Assembly: GCA_021296515.1 (NCBI GenBank)
Contig: JAGWAH010000012.1
Coordinates: 1-63,526, forward strand
Length of the DNA: 63,526 nt
From: Acidobacteriota bacterium
GTDB taxonomy: Bacteria > Acidobacteriota > Vicinamibacteria > Vicinamibacterales > UBA8438
Reading direction: 5' to 3'
Both the position numbers and the translations under genes were made by a program. The notes below the pieces were generated by a model. The model worked only from the letters and a program-made list of their open reading frames with translations. It ran no database searches and was not told where the DNA came from. This document shows, piece by piece, positions 18,497 through 28,065 of this stretch. Within the stretch, counting starts at the first letter, position 1; every line of letters begins with the position of its first letter.

Positions 18497-19777
18497 CTAT
18501 TCGTAGCGCAGCGCCTCGATCGGGTCGAGGCCGGAGGCGCGGACGGCGGGCACGATCCCGAAGACGATGCCGACCGTCGCGGAGAAGCCGATGCCGATCG
18601 CGAACGACCACCACGGCAGCGACACCGGGAACTCGGTGGCGTAGTGCACGCCCATCCCGATCCCGCTGCCGAAGAGGATGCCGAGGACGCCGCCGATCGC
18701 GGTCAGGAAGACCGCCTCGAGAAGGAACTGCCACAGGATCTCGCGCCGCCGGGCTCCGATGGCCTTGCGGGTGCCGATCTCGCGCGTCCGCTCCTTGACG
18801 GAGATGGTCATGATCGCCATCACACCGATGCCGCCGACGAGGAGGGCGATCGACGAGATGGCGACCAGGGCGAGGAACGTCGCGCTGCTGACCTGGTCCC
18901 ACAGCCGCAGCACGGCGTCCTGGGTCACGATGTCGAAGTCGTTCGGCTCGTCGAGGCGCAACCCGTGACGGATGCGCATCACCTCGGTGACGTCGCGCAT
19001 CGCGTCCTCCCGGGACACCCCTTCGCGCGGCACCGCGCCGATCAAGAGGAACTGCAGCCGCCCGCGGCGCGATCGCGTGATGCGCGTGCCGAACTGCTTC
19101 GAATGGGCGCTGTACGGGATCAGCGCGATGTCGTCCTGTCCGCCGTCGAGCGGTCCGAAACCGGCCCGCGGGCCGATGACCCCGATGACGGTGTACGGCA
19201 GATCGCCGATCCGCACCGTCTTGCCGATCGGGTCGACGTTGGGAAAGAGCGCCTGGTAGGGCGTCTGGCCGAGCACCACGACCCGGCGCCGATGACTCGT
19301 TTCGCCTTCCGTGAAGAAGCGTCCCTGCTCGAGCGCGAGATGGTTCACGTTGGGATAGTTGTGCGTGGTACCGAGGATCGAGATGAGCTTGGTCCGTTCG
19401 CCCCGGTGGAACAACCGCGTCCGCCGGGCGCCCGGCCCCTCCCCGATCGTCATGGTGACCTCGGCGATCGACTCGGCCTGCCGCTCGACGGCGCGCGCGT
19501 CGGCCGGCGTCAGCGTCGGCCGCTTGAGAAGCTCGTTCAATTCGGCGCCGGACATCATGCTCAGGCCCGAGAACTGGGCCACGAAGATCGTGTCGGGGCC
19601 GATCTCGCGGATGCTGTCGCGCAGCGACTCGTCGAACCCGCGGATCAACGACGTCATGCCGACGATGGCGGTGATGCCGATCACGATGCCGAGGATGGTC
19701 AGCCCCGACCGCATCTTCTGGGTGCGGATGGTCGTGACCGCCATCACCACGATTTCCTGCAGCAGCGAACCGCGCAT
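18497..19777 (-). CDS. MacB/FtsX-type ABC transporter permease
   Basis: 426 aa, reading MRGSLLQEIVVMAVTTIRTQ. It is a permease half of the MacB/FtsX type: one N-terminal membrane helix (LTILGIVIGITAIVGMTSLI), a large periplasmic MacB_PCD domain, then three C-terminal helices with the coupling motif KERTREIGTRKAIGARRREI and the end ASGLDPIEALRYE. The ATP-binding domain found in full MacB is absent. The start overlaps the stop of the preceding permease gene (ATGA), so the two are translated together and probably form a heterodimer. Confidence 0.88.
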   Translation of the reverse strand: MRGSLLQEIVVMAVTTIRTQKMRSGLTILGIVIGITAIVGMTSLIRGFDESLRDSIREIGPDTIFVAQFSGLSMMSGAELNELLKRPTLTPADARAVERQAESIAEVTMTIGEGPGARRTRLFHRGERTKLISILGTTHNYPNVNHLALEQGRFFTEGETSHRRRVVVLGQTPYQALFPNVDPIGKTVRIGDLPYTVIGVIGPRAGFGPLDGGQDDIALIPYSAHSKQFGTRITRSRRGRLQFLLIGAVPREGVSREDAMRDVTEVMRIRHGLRLDEPNDFDIVTQDAVLRLWDQVSSATFLALVAISSIALLVGGIGVMAIMTISVKERTREIGTRKAIGARRREILWQFLLEAVFLTAIGGVLGILFGSGIGMGVHYATEFPVSLPWWSFAIGIGFSATVGIVFGIVPAVRASGLDPIEALRYE

Positions 19778-21009
19778 CAGTCGGCTCTCCCCAGCGCGTC
19801 GATCGGGTCGAGCGCGGCGGCGCGGGATGCCGGATACAGTCCGAAGAAGAGCCCGACCGCGGCCGTCATCGTGATCGCCAGGATCACCGACCAGGGGTGC
19901 ACGACGGCCGGCACCGGGGCGAACCGATCGAGGGCCAGCGCCGCCGCCGCGCCGAGCGCCGTCCCCGCCGCCCCGCCGAGCACGGACAGCGCCACGGACT
20001 CGGACAGCATCTGCCACAGGATGTCCTGCCGCCGGGCGCCCAGCGCCTTGCGGAGGCCGATCTCCCGCGTGCGCTCCGATACCGCCATCAGCATGATGTT
20101 CATGATGACGATGCCGGCGACGACCAGCGCGAGGCCCACGACGCCGACCAGCACCGCGAAGATGCCGGTGGTGGCCTGATTGAACAGGTTCAGCGCCGTC
20201 TCGGAGGTGAAGATGCCGAAGTTGTCGTCCTCGGTCGCTTTCAGCCGGCGCTCGATCCGCAGGGCGACGGTCGCCTCGCCGATCGCCCGTTCGATCTCGC
20301 CCGGATCGGCTGGCTGCACGCGGATCTCGAGAGAGGATCGGGTGCCGAAGATCCGCTGGAAGGCGCCCAGTGGAATGACCGCGAACTCGTCCTGCGATTG
20401 TCCGAACGCGGATCCCTGGCGGCGGCTGACGCCAACCACCCGGAACGGGACGCCGCGGATCCTGACCCGGCGGTCGATGGGATCCAGGGCCCCGAAGAGA
20501 CGGTCCGCGGTGTCCCAGCCGAGCACCGCGACGTTGCGCTTGCGGCGGACCTCCGCGGGGGTCATCAGGCGGCCTGACTCCGCGTTGAACGTGGAGAATC
20601 GGACGAACTCCTCGGTGACGCCCTGGATGGAGGCGGATTCGAGCACGCGCTCGCGGTAGCGGACCTCGCCGCTACGGCGTCCTTCCGCCATGACCGCGGT
20701 GACGCTGGAGGCGAAACGCCGGATGGCCTCGGCGTCGTCGAGCGTGATCCGCGGGTTGTTCCGCGTCCGCTCCATGTCCTCCTCGCTCGTGATCATCCCG
20801 CGGCGATCGACGAGGAACGCGTCGGCGCCGACCTCCGAGAGGATCACGTCCTTGACTTCCTCGGTGATGCCCTGGATGAGCGAGACGAGGGTGATGATCG
20901 AGGTGACGGCGACGATGTTCCCGAGGATCGTCAGAAACGACCGGAGCTTGTTGGCCCAGATCGCGTTCAACGCGATCTGCACCATCTCATGAATCAGAAT
21001 CAGCTTCAT
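19777..21009 (-). CDS. MacB/FtsX-type ABC transporter permease, second copy
   Basis: 410 aa with the same layout: N-terminal helix (LRSFLTILGNIVAVTSIITL), periplasmic MacB_PCD domain, and a C-terminal three-helix bundle containing SERTREIGLRKALGARRQDI and ASRAAALDPIDALG. It lies between the adaptor gene and the first permease in one operon. An intact adaptor frame would overlap this start by 23 bases, as is common for coupled efflux genes. The substrate is not identifiable from sequence. Confidence 0.88.
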   Translation of the reverse strand: MKLILIHEMVQIALNAIWANKLRSFLTILGNIVAVTSIITLVSLIQGITEEVKDVILSEVGADAFLVDRRGMITSEEDMERTRNNPRITLDDAEAIRRFASSVTAVMAEGRRSGEVRYRERVLESASIQGVTEEFVRFSTFNAESGRLMTPAEVRRKRNVAVLGWDTADRLFGALDPIDRRVRIRGVPFRVVGVSRRQGSAFGQSQDEFAVIPLGAFQRIFGTRSSLEIRVQPADPGEIERAIGEATVALRIERRLKATEDDNFGIFTSETALNLFNQATTGIFAVLVGVVGLALVVAGIVIMNIMLMAVSERTREIGLRKALGARRQDILWQMLSESVALSVLGGAAGTALGAAAALALDRFAPVPAVVHPWSVILAITMTAAVGLFFGLYPASRAAALDPIDALGRAD

Positions 21010-22311
21010 TGGGGTCCACCGGGTCGCCGTCGTCGAGGTTGCGGACCACCTCGAACGGACCGGTGATCACGAGGTCTCCTTCCTCCAGGCCGCCTCGCCG
21101 GCGATGCCGGTCGCAACCGGCACGAACATCGCGCGTCCCTGCCGCACGACGAATACCCCCTCTCGTTCTTCCCGCGTGGTTGCGCCGTCGGCCGGCGCCG
21201 TTGCGGAAGAAGCGGAGGCGGCCCGGGAGATGACGCCGGATCCGGAGTCGTCCGTGCCCCGCACGATCCGGCCGGCCGCATCGAGCTCGACCTCGCGTAC
21301 GGTGGTCGCCTGGATGGGGACCGCCAGCGACGCCGTGCGCGTCGCCGTCGTGATCTCCGCCGTACAGGTGAAGCCCGGCCGCACGCCCGGTATGTCGCCG
21401 TCGATGACGGCCACGACCAGGAAGTTCGTCGCTTCCTGCGAGGCCGCTCCGGCCGCGTTCTGGTCCTGAATCGGGCTGTTGCCGATCTCGGTCACGCGGC
21501 CGGTGTAGGTGCGGTCGGGCAGCGCGTCTATCTCGATTTCGACCGGCTGGCCGAGACGTACAGCCGGAATGTCGGTCTCGTCGACCTCGATCTCGGCCTC
21601 GAGAACCGAGAAGTCGGCGATGGTCAGCAGAACCGTGCCGGCGTTGTTCATCGTGCCGATGACGACCGTCTCCCCCTCTTCGATGTTGCGCCGCGTCACG
21701 AGGCCGTCGATGGGGGACGTGATGGTCACCTGCGTGAGGTCGTAGCGCGCGCTGTCGAGGGTCGCCCGTTCCTGGAGGATGCGTTGCGCCGCCCCCTCCA
21801 CGTCCACCTCCCGCGCCTTGAGGTCGGTCTCGCGCAGCTCCACGTCGGCGACCGCCTGCTCGTACACCTCGCGGGAGACGAGACGGAGGGACCAGAGGTC
21901 CGCCTGCCGCTCCAGGTTCTCGCGGGCGACCTCGAGGTTGACGCGGGCCGTCTCCACGGCCACCAGCGCCTGCTCGTGGGCCGAGATGGTGGCTTCGAGG
22001 GAGGCCTCGCCGCGGTTGACGATCGCCTGGAGGTTCTCCGGGTCGATCTGGAGCAGGAACTGCCCCGCCGTGACCCGTTCGCCCTCGTCCACGGCCAGGC
22101 GCGTGACCCGGCCCATCGTGCTGGCGCTCATGTCGACCGACAGTTGCGGCTGGATGGTGCCGGGCGCGGAGACGATCGCGACGAGATCGCGCCGCTCGAT
22201 CGCCTCGACGTCGACCTCCGCCGCGTCGGAGCGTTCGAACAGCAGGTTGACGGCCGCGAGCGCGGCGCCGGTCAGGATTACGAGTCCACCGACGAGGAGC
22301 TTTCTGGACAT
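20987..22311 (-). CDS. MacA-like efflux adaptor (HlyD family), 3' frame break
   Basis: The frame from ATG 22311 gives 414 aa and stops at 21067. It has an N-terminal membrane anchor (LLVGGLVILTGAALAAVNLL), a lipoyl/biotinyl-like half, a long alpha-helical hairpin, the second half ITSPIDGLVTRRNIEEGETV, and a beta-barrel domain. Near 21090 the frame goes from ATGIAGE to AAWRKETS stop. The missing family ending (GLEEGDLVITGPFEVVRNLD) is encoded in another register and would stop at 20987. Comparison with the family suggests loss of about 22 bases. The adaptor would bridge the permeases to an outer-membrane channel. Confidence 0.85.
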
Positions 22312-22313
22312 GT

Positions 22314-23039
22314 TCAGAAACCGAGGTTCGTGCGCGCCACCGCGATGATCAGCACGATGCCGGCGTAAGTCGCGTACAGAGCGGTAGCGATCGGAGCCGT
22401 CCGCCGTTTCCAGAGAACCGCCAGCCCCATCGACAGGATCATCACCCACCAGACGTAGAAGAGGTCGACGCTGCTCAGCAGCTTGTAGGCGAACGCGTCC
22501 TCGTCGAGCATCGGTGCGAACGCTGCGAGGGTCGACGGAGACGTGATTGCCTCGCGGGCGTAGTTGAGGGGGACCACGAAGAGCTGCTGCGCGACGAAGA
22601 CGACGCCGGCGTGGGCGACCACCGCGAACGTCTGGACGAAATTCGTGCCGGCGCCGAGCAGTCCGTAGCCGACGACCTGCAGCAGGCCGGCCAGGGTCAG
22701 GCAGGTGATCGGGATCGTCAGCAGTACCGACGCGAACGTGAAGTACGGCGTGTACCGCCCGAACTCCTCCATCCGCTCGTAGGCCTCGTCGGACGCGGGC
22801 TGGCCGGAGGCCTCCATCGACGCGATCTGCTGGTCGAGGATGGCCCGCTGTGCGACGAGTGTGCTGCTCAGGACGGCGACGGCGCCGACCCCGAGGGCCA
22901 GAACCCCGATCCAGCGCGGGTCGGCGATCACCCGCTCGAACGTGACCCGCGGCGAGGCGAGGATGCCGACGATCCTGGCGCCCAGACCGATGGGCGCGGG
23001 CACCTCCGCCGCGTCGAACCCGTTCCCGGCCTGCATCAT
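22314..23039 (-). CDS. Yip1-like integral membrane protein
   Basis: 241 aa with five predicted membrane segments (around residues 45-65, 100-125, 135-160, 190-210, 215-235). The start MMQAGNGFDAAEVPAP leads into GARIVGILASPRVTFERVIA and DPRWIGVLALGVGAVAVL, the arrangement seen in bacterial Yip1/DUF1282-type proteins. Function is unknown. It is the first gene of the MacAB-like operon, 2 bases before the adaptor, and may assist assembly or lipid handling. GGAG lies just before two adjacent ATG codons. Confidence 0.7.
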   Translation of the reverse strand: MMQAGNGFDAAEVPAPIGLGARIVGILASPRVTFERVIADPRWIGVLALGVGAVAVLSSTLVAQRAILDQQIASMEASGQPASDEAYERMEEFGRYTPYFTFASVLLTIPITCLTLAGLLQVVGYGLLGAGTNFVQTFAVVAHAGVVFVAQQLFVVPLNYAREAITSPSTLAAFAPMLDEDAFAYKLLSSVDLFYVWWVMILSMGLAVLWKRRTAPIATALYATYAGIVLIIAVARTNLGF

Positions 23040-23215
23040 CTCTCCATTCTAGCGCCCCGAAACGCCTCGCTGGCTCGGCGTCTCGGCCCATCCCCACCGC
23101 CCCGGAAGCCCGCACCGCATGGCGATCTGCGGTGCAAGCGCCCGCCCCTGCGGTCACTGCCGCCCGCACCCGGTTGATACGTGCTCGCAGTCCCGGAAGT
23201 TCGCGGTTCGTCGCC

Positions 23216-23244
23216 TTGACAGCGCGTGATCCGTACCATAGGAT
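23216..23244 (+). promoter_or_regulatory. Sigma70-type promoter for the arginine decarboxylase gene
   Basis: A perfect TTGACA (23216-23221) is followed after 17 bases by TAGGAT (23239-23244). An in-frame ATG at 23243 lies inside the -10 element and would not be transcribed, so the GTG at 23288 is the likely start. Confidence 0.6.
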
Positions 23245-23287
23245 GCGTCGCTCGCGGCGGGGCTGTAGAGCAAGATCCGGATTCCCT

Positions 23288-23839
23288 GTGCTTGGTTTCG
23301 TTCCCAGTGAGCTCTTTTTCACGAAGGGCGTCGGCACGCACCGCGAGAAGCTGACGTCGTTCGAGTTGGCCTTGCGATCGGCCGGCATAGCGGCCTGCAA
23401 CGTCGTGCGCGTCTCCAGCATCTTCCCGCCCGGTTGCCGCATTCTCCCGCGCGGGGAGGGCATCGAGCGGTTGAAGCCCGGGCAGGTGACCTTCGTGGTC
23501 ATGTCCGAGGCGGCCACGAAGGAGCCCCACCGCCTCATCGCCGCGACGGTCGGCGTCGCCATCCCCCGCGATCCCAGCCTGTACGGCTATCTCTCCGAGC
23601 ACCACAGCTTCGGCGAGGACGAGGAGACCGCCGGCGACTACGCCGAGGATCTCGCCGCGGAAATGCTGGCCACCACCCTCGGGCTGAAGTTCGATCCCGA
23701 AAAGAGCTGGGACGAGAACAAGGAGGTCTGGCGCCTGTCGAACCAGATCGTCCGGACCCAGCACGTCACGCAGACCGCCGTGGGCGATCGCGACGGCTTG
23801 TGGACGACCGTGGTGGCCGCCGCCGTCATGGTCGGCTGA
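23288..23839 (+). CDS. pdaD: Pyruvoyl-dependent arginine decarboxylase
   Basis: 183 aa from GTG 23288. The proenzyme cleaves itself at a Ser-Ser pair to make a pyruvoyl cofactor and converts arginine to agmatine, the first step of one polyamine route. The core FFTKGVGTHREKLTSFELAL and VVRVSSIFPPGC holds the cleavage site Ser43-Ser44. SEAATKEPHRLIAATVGVAI, HHSFGEDEETAGDYAEDLAA and the C-terminal TAVGDRDGLWTTVVAAAVMV complete the family. Homologues are common in archaea and in scattered bacteria including Acidobacteriota and Chlamydiae. It is a single gene with its own promoter. Confidence 0.93.
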   Translation: MLGFVPSELFFTKGVGTHREKLTSFELALRSAGIAACNVVRVSSIFPPGCRILPRGEGIERLKPGQVTFVVMSEAATKEPHRLIAATVGVAIPRDPSLYGYLSEHHSFGEDEETAGDYAEDLAAEMLATTLGLKFDPEKSWDENKEVWRLSNQIVRTQHVTQTAVGDRDGLWTTVVAAAVMVG

Positions 23840-23875
23840 TTCTCCCGCTCCCGTTCGTCCGGCGCTCCGCCCGGG

Positions 23876-23903
23876 TTGACACCGGCCGGCGGCGCGCTAC
23901 AAT
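23876..23903 (+). promoter_or_regulatory. Sigma70-type promoter for the pilus operon
   Basis: TTGACA (23876-23881) and TACAAT (23898-23903) are separated by 16 bases. The only upstream in-frame ATG for pilB (23902) lies within the -10 element. This favours the GTG at 23953 as the pilB start and a transcription start near 23910. Confidence 0.6.
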
Positions 23904-23952
23904 GGAGTTACCCCCTGCTCACCTTCGAACCCCGGGAAGTAACGGTTTCCCG

Positions 23953-25698
23953 GTGTCTGTTCGACTAGGCGAACTGCTGATCGAGAAGCGGCGCATCACG
24001 GCCGCGCAACTTCAGGAAGCACTGGCGTACAAGGACGCCAACGGCGGCGATCTGGCCAGCGCCCTGACCCGCCTCGGGCTCGTCCCGGCCGGCGAGATCG
24101 CCGCGCTGCGCGGCGCGCAGTACGGCGTGCGATCGGTCGATCTCTCCGGGTTCGAAATCGATCCCGCCGTTCTCGATCTCATACCGGCCGACACGGCGCG
24201 CGAGCACGGAATCGTGCCGTTGCGGCGCTCCGGCGCGAACCTGACGGTCGCGATCACGGATCCGCGCAACGTCGCCGTGCTCGACGAGGTCCGGTTCAGG
24301 ACCGGCTGTGCCGTCGAGCCGCTGCTGGCCTCGGAGGCCGCGGTCGCCGAGGCCATCGCGCGCTACTACGACGCTCGCCAGGGCACGTCCGGGGCGGACC
24401 GCGGCGAACGCACGCTCGACGTCGCGGTGCGGGAGCTCGACCGGTTGTCCGGAGGCTCGGACGACCCGCGGGCCGGCGGCGACGCGCAGGAGATCGATCT
24501 GGTCGCGGGCGACGATGCACGCGGGCAGGCGCCGGTGGTGAAGCTGGTCAACGTGATCCTGGCGTCCGCCGTCCAGCGGGGCGCCAGCGACGTGCACGTC
24601 GAGCCGTACGAGAAGGAGTTCCGGATCCGGTTCCGCGTCGATGGCGTCCTGCATCCGGTGATGACGCCGCCGATGCGGATGCGCGACGCCGTCACCTCGC
24701 GTCTCAAGGTGATGGCGAAGCTCGACATCGCGGAGCGTCGCGTGCCGCAGGACGGGCGGGTCCGGGTCCGGTGCCGGGACGGTGGCTCGACGAAGGCGAT
24801 CGACCTGCGCGTCTCCTGCCTGCCGACCCTCTTCGGCGAGAAGATCGTCCTGCGGCTGCTCGACAAGTCGCATCTCGTGCTCGACATGACGAAGCTCGGT
24901 TTCGAAGAGGCGCCGCTCCGGCGTTTCACGGCCAACATCCGCAGGCCGTGGGGCATGGTGCTGGTGACCGGCCCGACCGGCAGCGGCAAGACCAGCACCC
25001 TGTATTCCTCGCTCGCGCAGCTCAACAATCCGGACACCAACATCGTGACCGCCGAGGATCCGGTGGAGTTCAACCTCGACGGCGTCAACCAGGTTCAGAT
25101 TCGCGAGGCGATCGGCCTCAGCTTCGCGGCCGCCCTCCGGGCCTTCCTCCGGCAGGACCCGAATGTCATCCTCGTCGGCGAGATTCGGGACGTCGAGACG
25201 GCGGAGATCGCCGTAAAGGCGGCGCTGACCGGCCACCTGGTGCTGTCGACCCTGCACACCAACGACGCGCCGAGCGCCGTCAGCCGGCTCCTGAACATGG
25301 GGGTCGAGCCCTTTCTGATTGCCGGTTCGGTGAATCTGATCTGTGCTCAGCGACTCGTCCGGCGCCTGTGCCGCGGCTGCGCGGCCCCGGCTGCGGTGAG
25401 CCCGGCGTCGCTCCTGGAACTCGGGTTCAGCGAGGCGAGGGCCCGCACGGTGACGCCGAGGAAGGGACGCGGCTGCGAGGCGTGCAACGGAACCGGCTAC
25501 CGGGGACGGGTCGGTCTGTACGAGGTGCTGGAGGTGACCGAACCGTTGCGCGAGAGGATTCTCGCGGGGGGAGCCGCTGGCGCGCTGCGGCGGGCGGCAA
25601 TCGACGAGGGGATGCTCACCTTGCGCGAGAGCGGGCTGTGCAAGATCTCCGAAGGCGCCACCTCGGTCGACGAAGTGGTCCGGGAGACCGTCCGATGA
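23953..25698 (+). CDS. pilB: Type IV pilus assembly ATPase PilB
   Basis: 581 aa from GTG 23953 (MSVRLGELLIEKRRITAAQL). It powers pilus extension at the inner membrane. The N-terminal MshEN/T2SSE_N domain covers about residues 1-150. The ATPase core has Walker A GPTGSGKTSTLYSSL, the Asp box, Walker B (PNVILVGEIRDVETAEIA) and the His box TGHLVLSTLHTNDAPSAVSR. A late four-Cys zinc motif (CRGC ... CEAC) marks the PilB/GspE class. The stop overlaps pilT by ATGA. Confidence 0.95.
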   Translation: MSVRLGELLIEKRRITAAQLQEALAYKDANGGDLASALTRLGLVPAGEIAALRGAQYGVRSVDLSGFEIDPAVLDLIPADTAREHGIVPLRRSGANLTVAITDPRNVAVLDEVRFRTGCAVEPLLASEAAVAEAIARYYDARQGTSGADRGERTLDVAVRELDRLSGGSDDPRAGGDAQEIDLVAGDDARGQAPVVKLVNVILASAVQRGASDVHVEPYEKEFRIRFRVDGVLHPVMTPPMRMRDAVTSRLKVMAKLDIAERRVPQDGRVRVRCRDGGSTKAIDLRVSCLPTLFGEKIVLRLLDKSHLVLDMTKLGFEEAPLRRFTANIRRPWGMVLVTGPTGSGKTSTLYSSLAQLNNPDTNIVTAEDPVEFNLDGVNQVQIREAIGLSFAAALRAFLRQDPNVILVGEIRDVETAEIAVKAALTGHLVLSTLHTNDAPSAVSRLLNMGVEPFLIAGSVNLICAQRLVRRLCRGCAAPAAVSPASLLELGFSEARARTVTPRKGRGCEACNGTGYRGRVGLYEVLEVTEPLRERILAGGAAGALRRAAIDEGMLTLRESGLCKISEGATSVDEVVRETVR

Positions 25699-26813
25699 CC
25701 GCCCCGTCGACCCTGTCGGAGCTGCTCGCCCGCACGGTCGAGCGCGGCGGGTCGGATCTGCACGTGACCGTGGGTACCCCGCCGCAGATCCGGGTGCACG
25801 GCGCACTGGAGCCGCAGTCGGATCTGCAGCCCCTGACGCCTGCCGACACCAGACGGCTGATCTACGAGGCATTGACCTCGGCGCAACGCCAACGCTTCGA
25901 GGAGACCCTCGAGCTCGACGTCTCGTTCGGGATCGAGGGCGTGGCCCGGGTGCGTGCCAACGTGTTCAGCCAGCGGGGCGCGCCGGCCGCGGTCTACCGA
26001 CTCATTGCGGAGGCGATCCCGGAGTTCGACCGGCTCGGGCTGCCTCCCGTCGTGGCGGACCTGGTCGCTCGGCCGCACGGCCTGGTGCTGGTGACCGGCC
26101 CGACCGGCAGCGGCAAGAGCACGACGCTCGCGGCGCTCATCGACCGCATCAACGCCGAGCGGCGGGGCCATATTCTGACCATCGAGGACCCCATCGAGTA
26201 CATCCATCCGCACCGGCGCTCGATCGTCAACCAGCGCGAGGTGCACGGCGACACGGCCGGTTTCGCACCGGCGTTGCGGGCGGCGCTGCGCGAGGATCCC
26301 GACGTCGTGCTCATCGGCGAGATGCGCGACCTGGAAACGACCGAGGCGGCGCTGCGCCTTGCCGAGACCGGTCACCTGACCCTCGCGACCCTGCATACGA
26401 GCTCCGCGGTGCACGCCATCGGCCGTGTGATCGACCTCTTTCCCGCTCATCAGCAGCCGCAGGTGCGCACGCAGCTCTCGCTGGTGCTCGAGGGAGTCGT
26501 CTGCCAGGCTCTGGTGCCGGTCGCCGGCGGCCGGGGGCGCGTGTGTGCCGTCGAGGTGCTGGTCGCCACGCCGGCGATCCGCAACCTGATCCGCGAGGAC
26601 AAGGCGCATCTGATCTACGCGGCGATGCAGGCCGGTCAGAGGCAGCGCGGCATGCAGACGATGACGCAGGCGCTCGCGGCGCTCCATCGGCAGGGGCGCA
26701 TCACGCGGGAGCAGGCGCTCGACCACGCGCCGAATCGTGAGGAGCTGGAGGTCCTGATCGCGCGCGGACGGGATGAGCAGGGCTGGCCGTCGCCGGGAGG
26801 GGCAGCTCGATGA
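25695..26813 (+). CDS. pilT: Type IV pilus retraction ATPase PilT
   Basis: 372 aa. It drives pilus disassembly, giving twitching motility and DNA uptake. It has the PAS-like N-terminal domain, Walker A GPTGSGKSTT, Walker B (DPDVVLIGEMRDLETTEAAL), TGHLTLATLHTSSAVHAIGR, and the PilT-specific AIRNLIREDKAHLIYAAMQA with GMQTMTQAL. The C-terminal tail of about 20 residues is poorly conserved. The gene order pilB-pilT-pilC, with overlaps on both sides, indicates one operon. Confidence 0.95.
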   Translation: MTAPSTLSELLARTVERGGSDLHVTVGTPPQIRVHGALEPQSDLQPLTPADTRRLIYEALTSAQRQRFEETLELDVSFGIEGVARVRANVFSQRGAPAAVYRLIAEAIPEFDRLGLPPVVADLVARPHGLVLVTGPTGSGKSTTLAALIDRINAERRGHILTIEDPIEYIHPHRRSIVNQREVHGDTAGFAPALRAALREDPDVVLIGEMRDLETTEAALRLAETGHLTLATLHTSSAVHAIGRVIDLFPAHQQPQVRTQLSLVLEGVVCQALVPVAGGRGRVCAVEVLVATPAIRNLIREDKAHLIYAAMQAGQRQRGMQTMTQALAALHRQGRITREQALDHAPNREELEVLIARGRDEQGWPSPGGAAR

Positions 26814-28027
26814 GCGCCACCTTCGCCTTCACCGGCCGTACCCTGGAGGGAGCGCGCGTCAGTGGGGAACGGCGTGCCGCATCCGCCGCGGACGCGGTCG
26901 CCGCGCTCAGACGCGAACGGGTCCTGGTGACGACGATCGGCCCGGCCCGCCGGAGCGCTCCCGCGGCAACGTGGATCCGGCGCCGGAAAGTGGTAGCGGC
27001 TCGACGCCTCGCGGTGTTCACCCGTCAGTTCGCGGTGATGATAGGGGCCGGACTGCCCCTCGTGCAGTGTCTGGAAATGCTCGGCGAACAGGAGGAGGAC
27101 CGCGAGTTCGCCGCGACCATCCGCGCGGTGCGGGCCGAGGTGGAGGACGGCTCGACGCTGGCCGACGCGCTGCGTGCGCATCCTCGATCGTTCGACCGGC
27201 TCTATGTCGGCATGGTCGCGACGGCGGAGGTCGGCGGCGTGCTCGATACGATTCTCGACCGTCTGGCGGTGCAGATCGAGAAGCACGTCGCGCTGCGCGG
27301 GCAGGTGCGCTCCGCGATGATGTACCCCGTGGCGGTGCTGGCGATCGCCGCCGTGGTCGTGGGAGTGATTCTCTGGAAGGTGATTCCCACCTTCGCGGCG
27401 CTGTTCGAGGGGCTCGGTGCCGTGCTGCCGCTGCCGACGCGCCTCGTGATCGCGGTGAGCGATTCGCTGGCGACGTTCGTACCGCTGCTCGGTCTCGGCG
27501 CGGCGGGCGCGGCGCTGGCGTTTCGTCGATACTATTCGACGGCGGGCGGCCGGCTGGCAGTCGACGCGGTCGCGATGCGGCTGCCGGCGGTAGGCGGAAT
27601 CCTGCGCCGCAACGCGGTCGCCCGATTCTGCCGCACCCTGTCGGCGTTGGTCGGCGCCGGCGTGCCGATCCTCGAGAGTCTGGAGATCACCGCCGGGACT
27701 GCCGGAAACGCGGTGGTGGAGGAAGCCGTGATGGCGACCCGGGCGGCGGTGGAACGCGGCGAGTCCCTCGCTGCGCCGTTGCGCGACACCGAGGTGTTTC
27801 CCGCGCTGGTGGCGCAGATGATCAACGTCGGGGAGACCACGGGCGCCCTGGACACGATGCTGGGGAAGGTGGCCGACTTCTACGAGGAGGAGGTCGACCG
27901 GGACGTGGCCGGAATGACGGCGCTGCTGGAACCGGTCACGGTGGCGGTGCTGGGGGTCGTCGTCGGGGGCATAGTGGTGGCCATGTACCTGCCGGTGTTC
28001 GACCTGATTGGGCGACTGGCGGGATGA
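26810..28027 (+). CDS. pilC: Type IV pilus inner-membrane platform protein PilC
   Basis: 405 aa. PilC is the membrane hub on which PilB and PilT act. It has two T2SSF domains, each with FTRQFAVMIGAGLPLVQCLE-like and FCRTLSALVGAGVPILESLE-like starts, and three membrane helices (about residues 175-205, 215-245, 375-400). It begins by overlapping pilT with ATGA. The variable N-terminus of about 60 residues reads FAFTGRTLEGARVSGERRAA. Confidence 0.95.
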   Translation: MSATFAFTGRTLEGARVSGERRAASAADAVAALRRERVLVTTIGPARRSAPAATWIRRRKVVAARRLAVFTRQFAVMIGAGLPLVQCLEMLGEQEEDREFAATIRAVRAEVEDGSTLADALRAHPRSFDRLYVGMVATAEVGGVLDTILDRLAVQIEKHVALRGQVRSAMMYPVAVLAIAAVVVGVILWKVIPTFAALFEGLGAVLPLPTRLVIAVSDSLATFVPLLGLGAAGAALAFRRYYSTAGGRLAVDAVAMRLPAVGGILRRNAVARFCRTLSALVGAGVPILESLEITAGTAGNAVVEEAVMATRAAVERGESLAAPLRDTEVFPALVAQMINVGETTGALDTMLGKVADFYEEEVDRDVAGMTALLEPVTVAVLGVVVGGIVVAMYLPVFDLIGRLAG

Positions 28028-28065
28028 GACGCGCAAGACACGAGGAAGCGGAAGGAGACTGGACG

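Noticed and set aside
23234-23239. TACCAT as the -10 of the pdaD promoter
   Set aside because: Spacing from TTGACA is only 12 bases; TAGGAT at 17 bases fits better.
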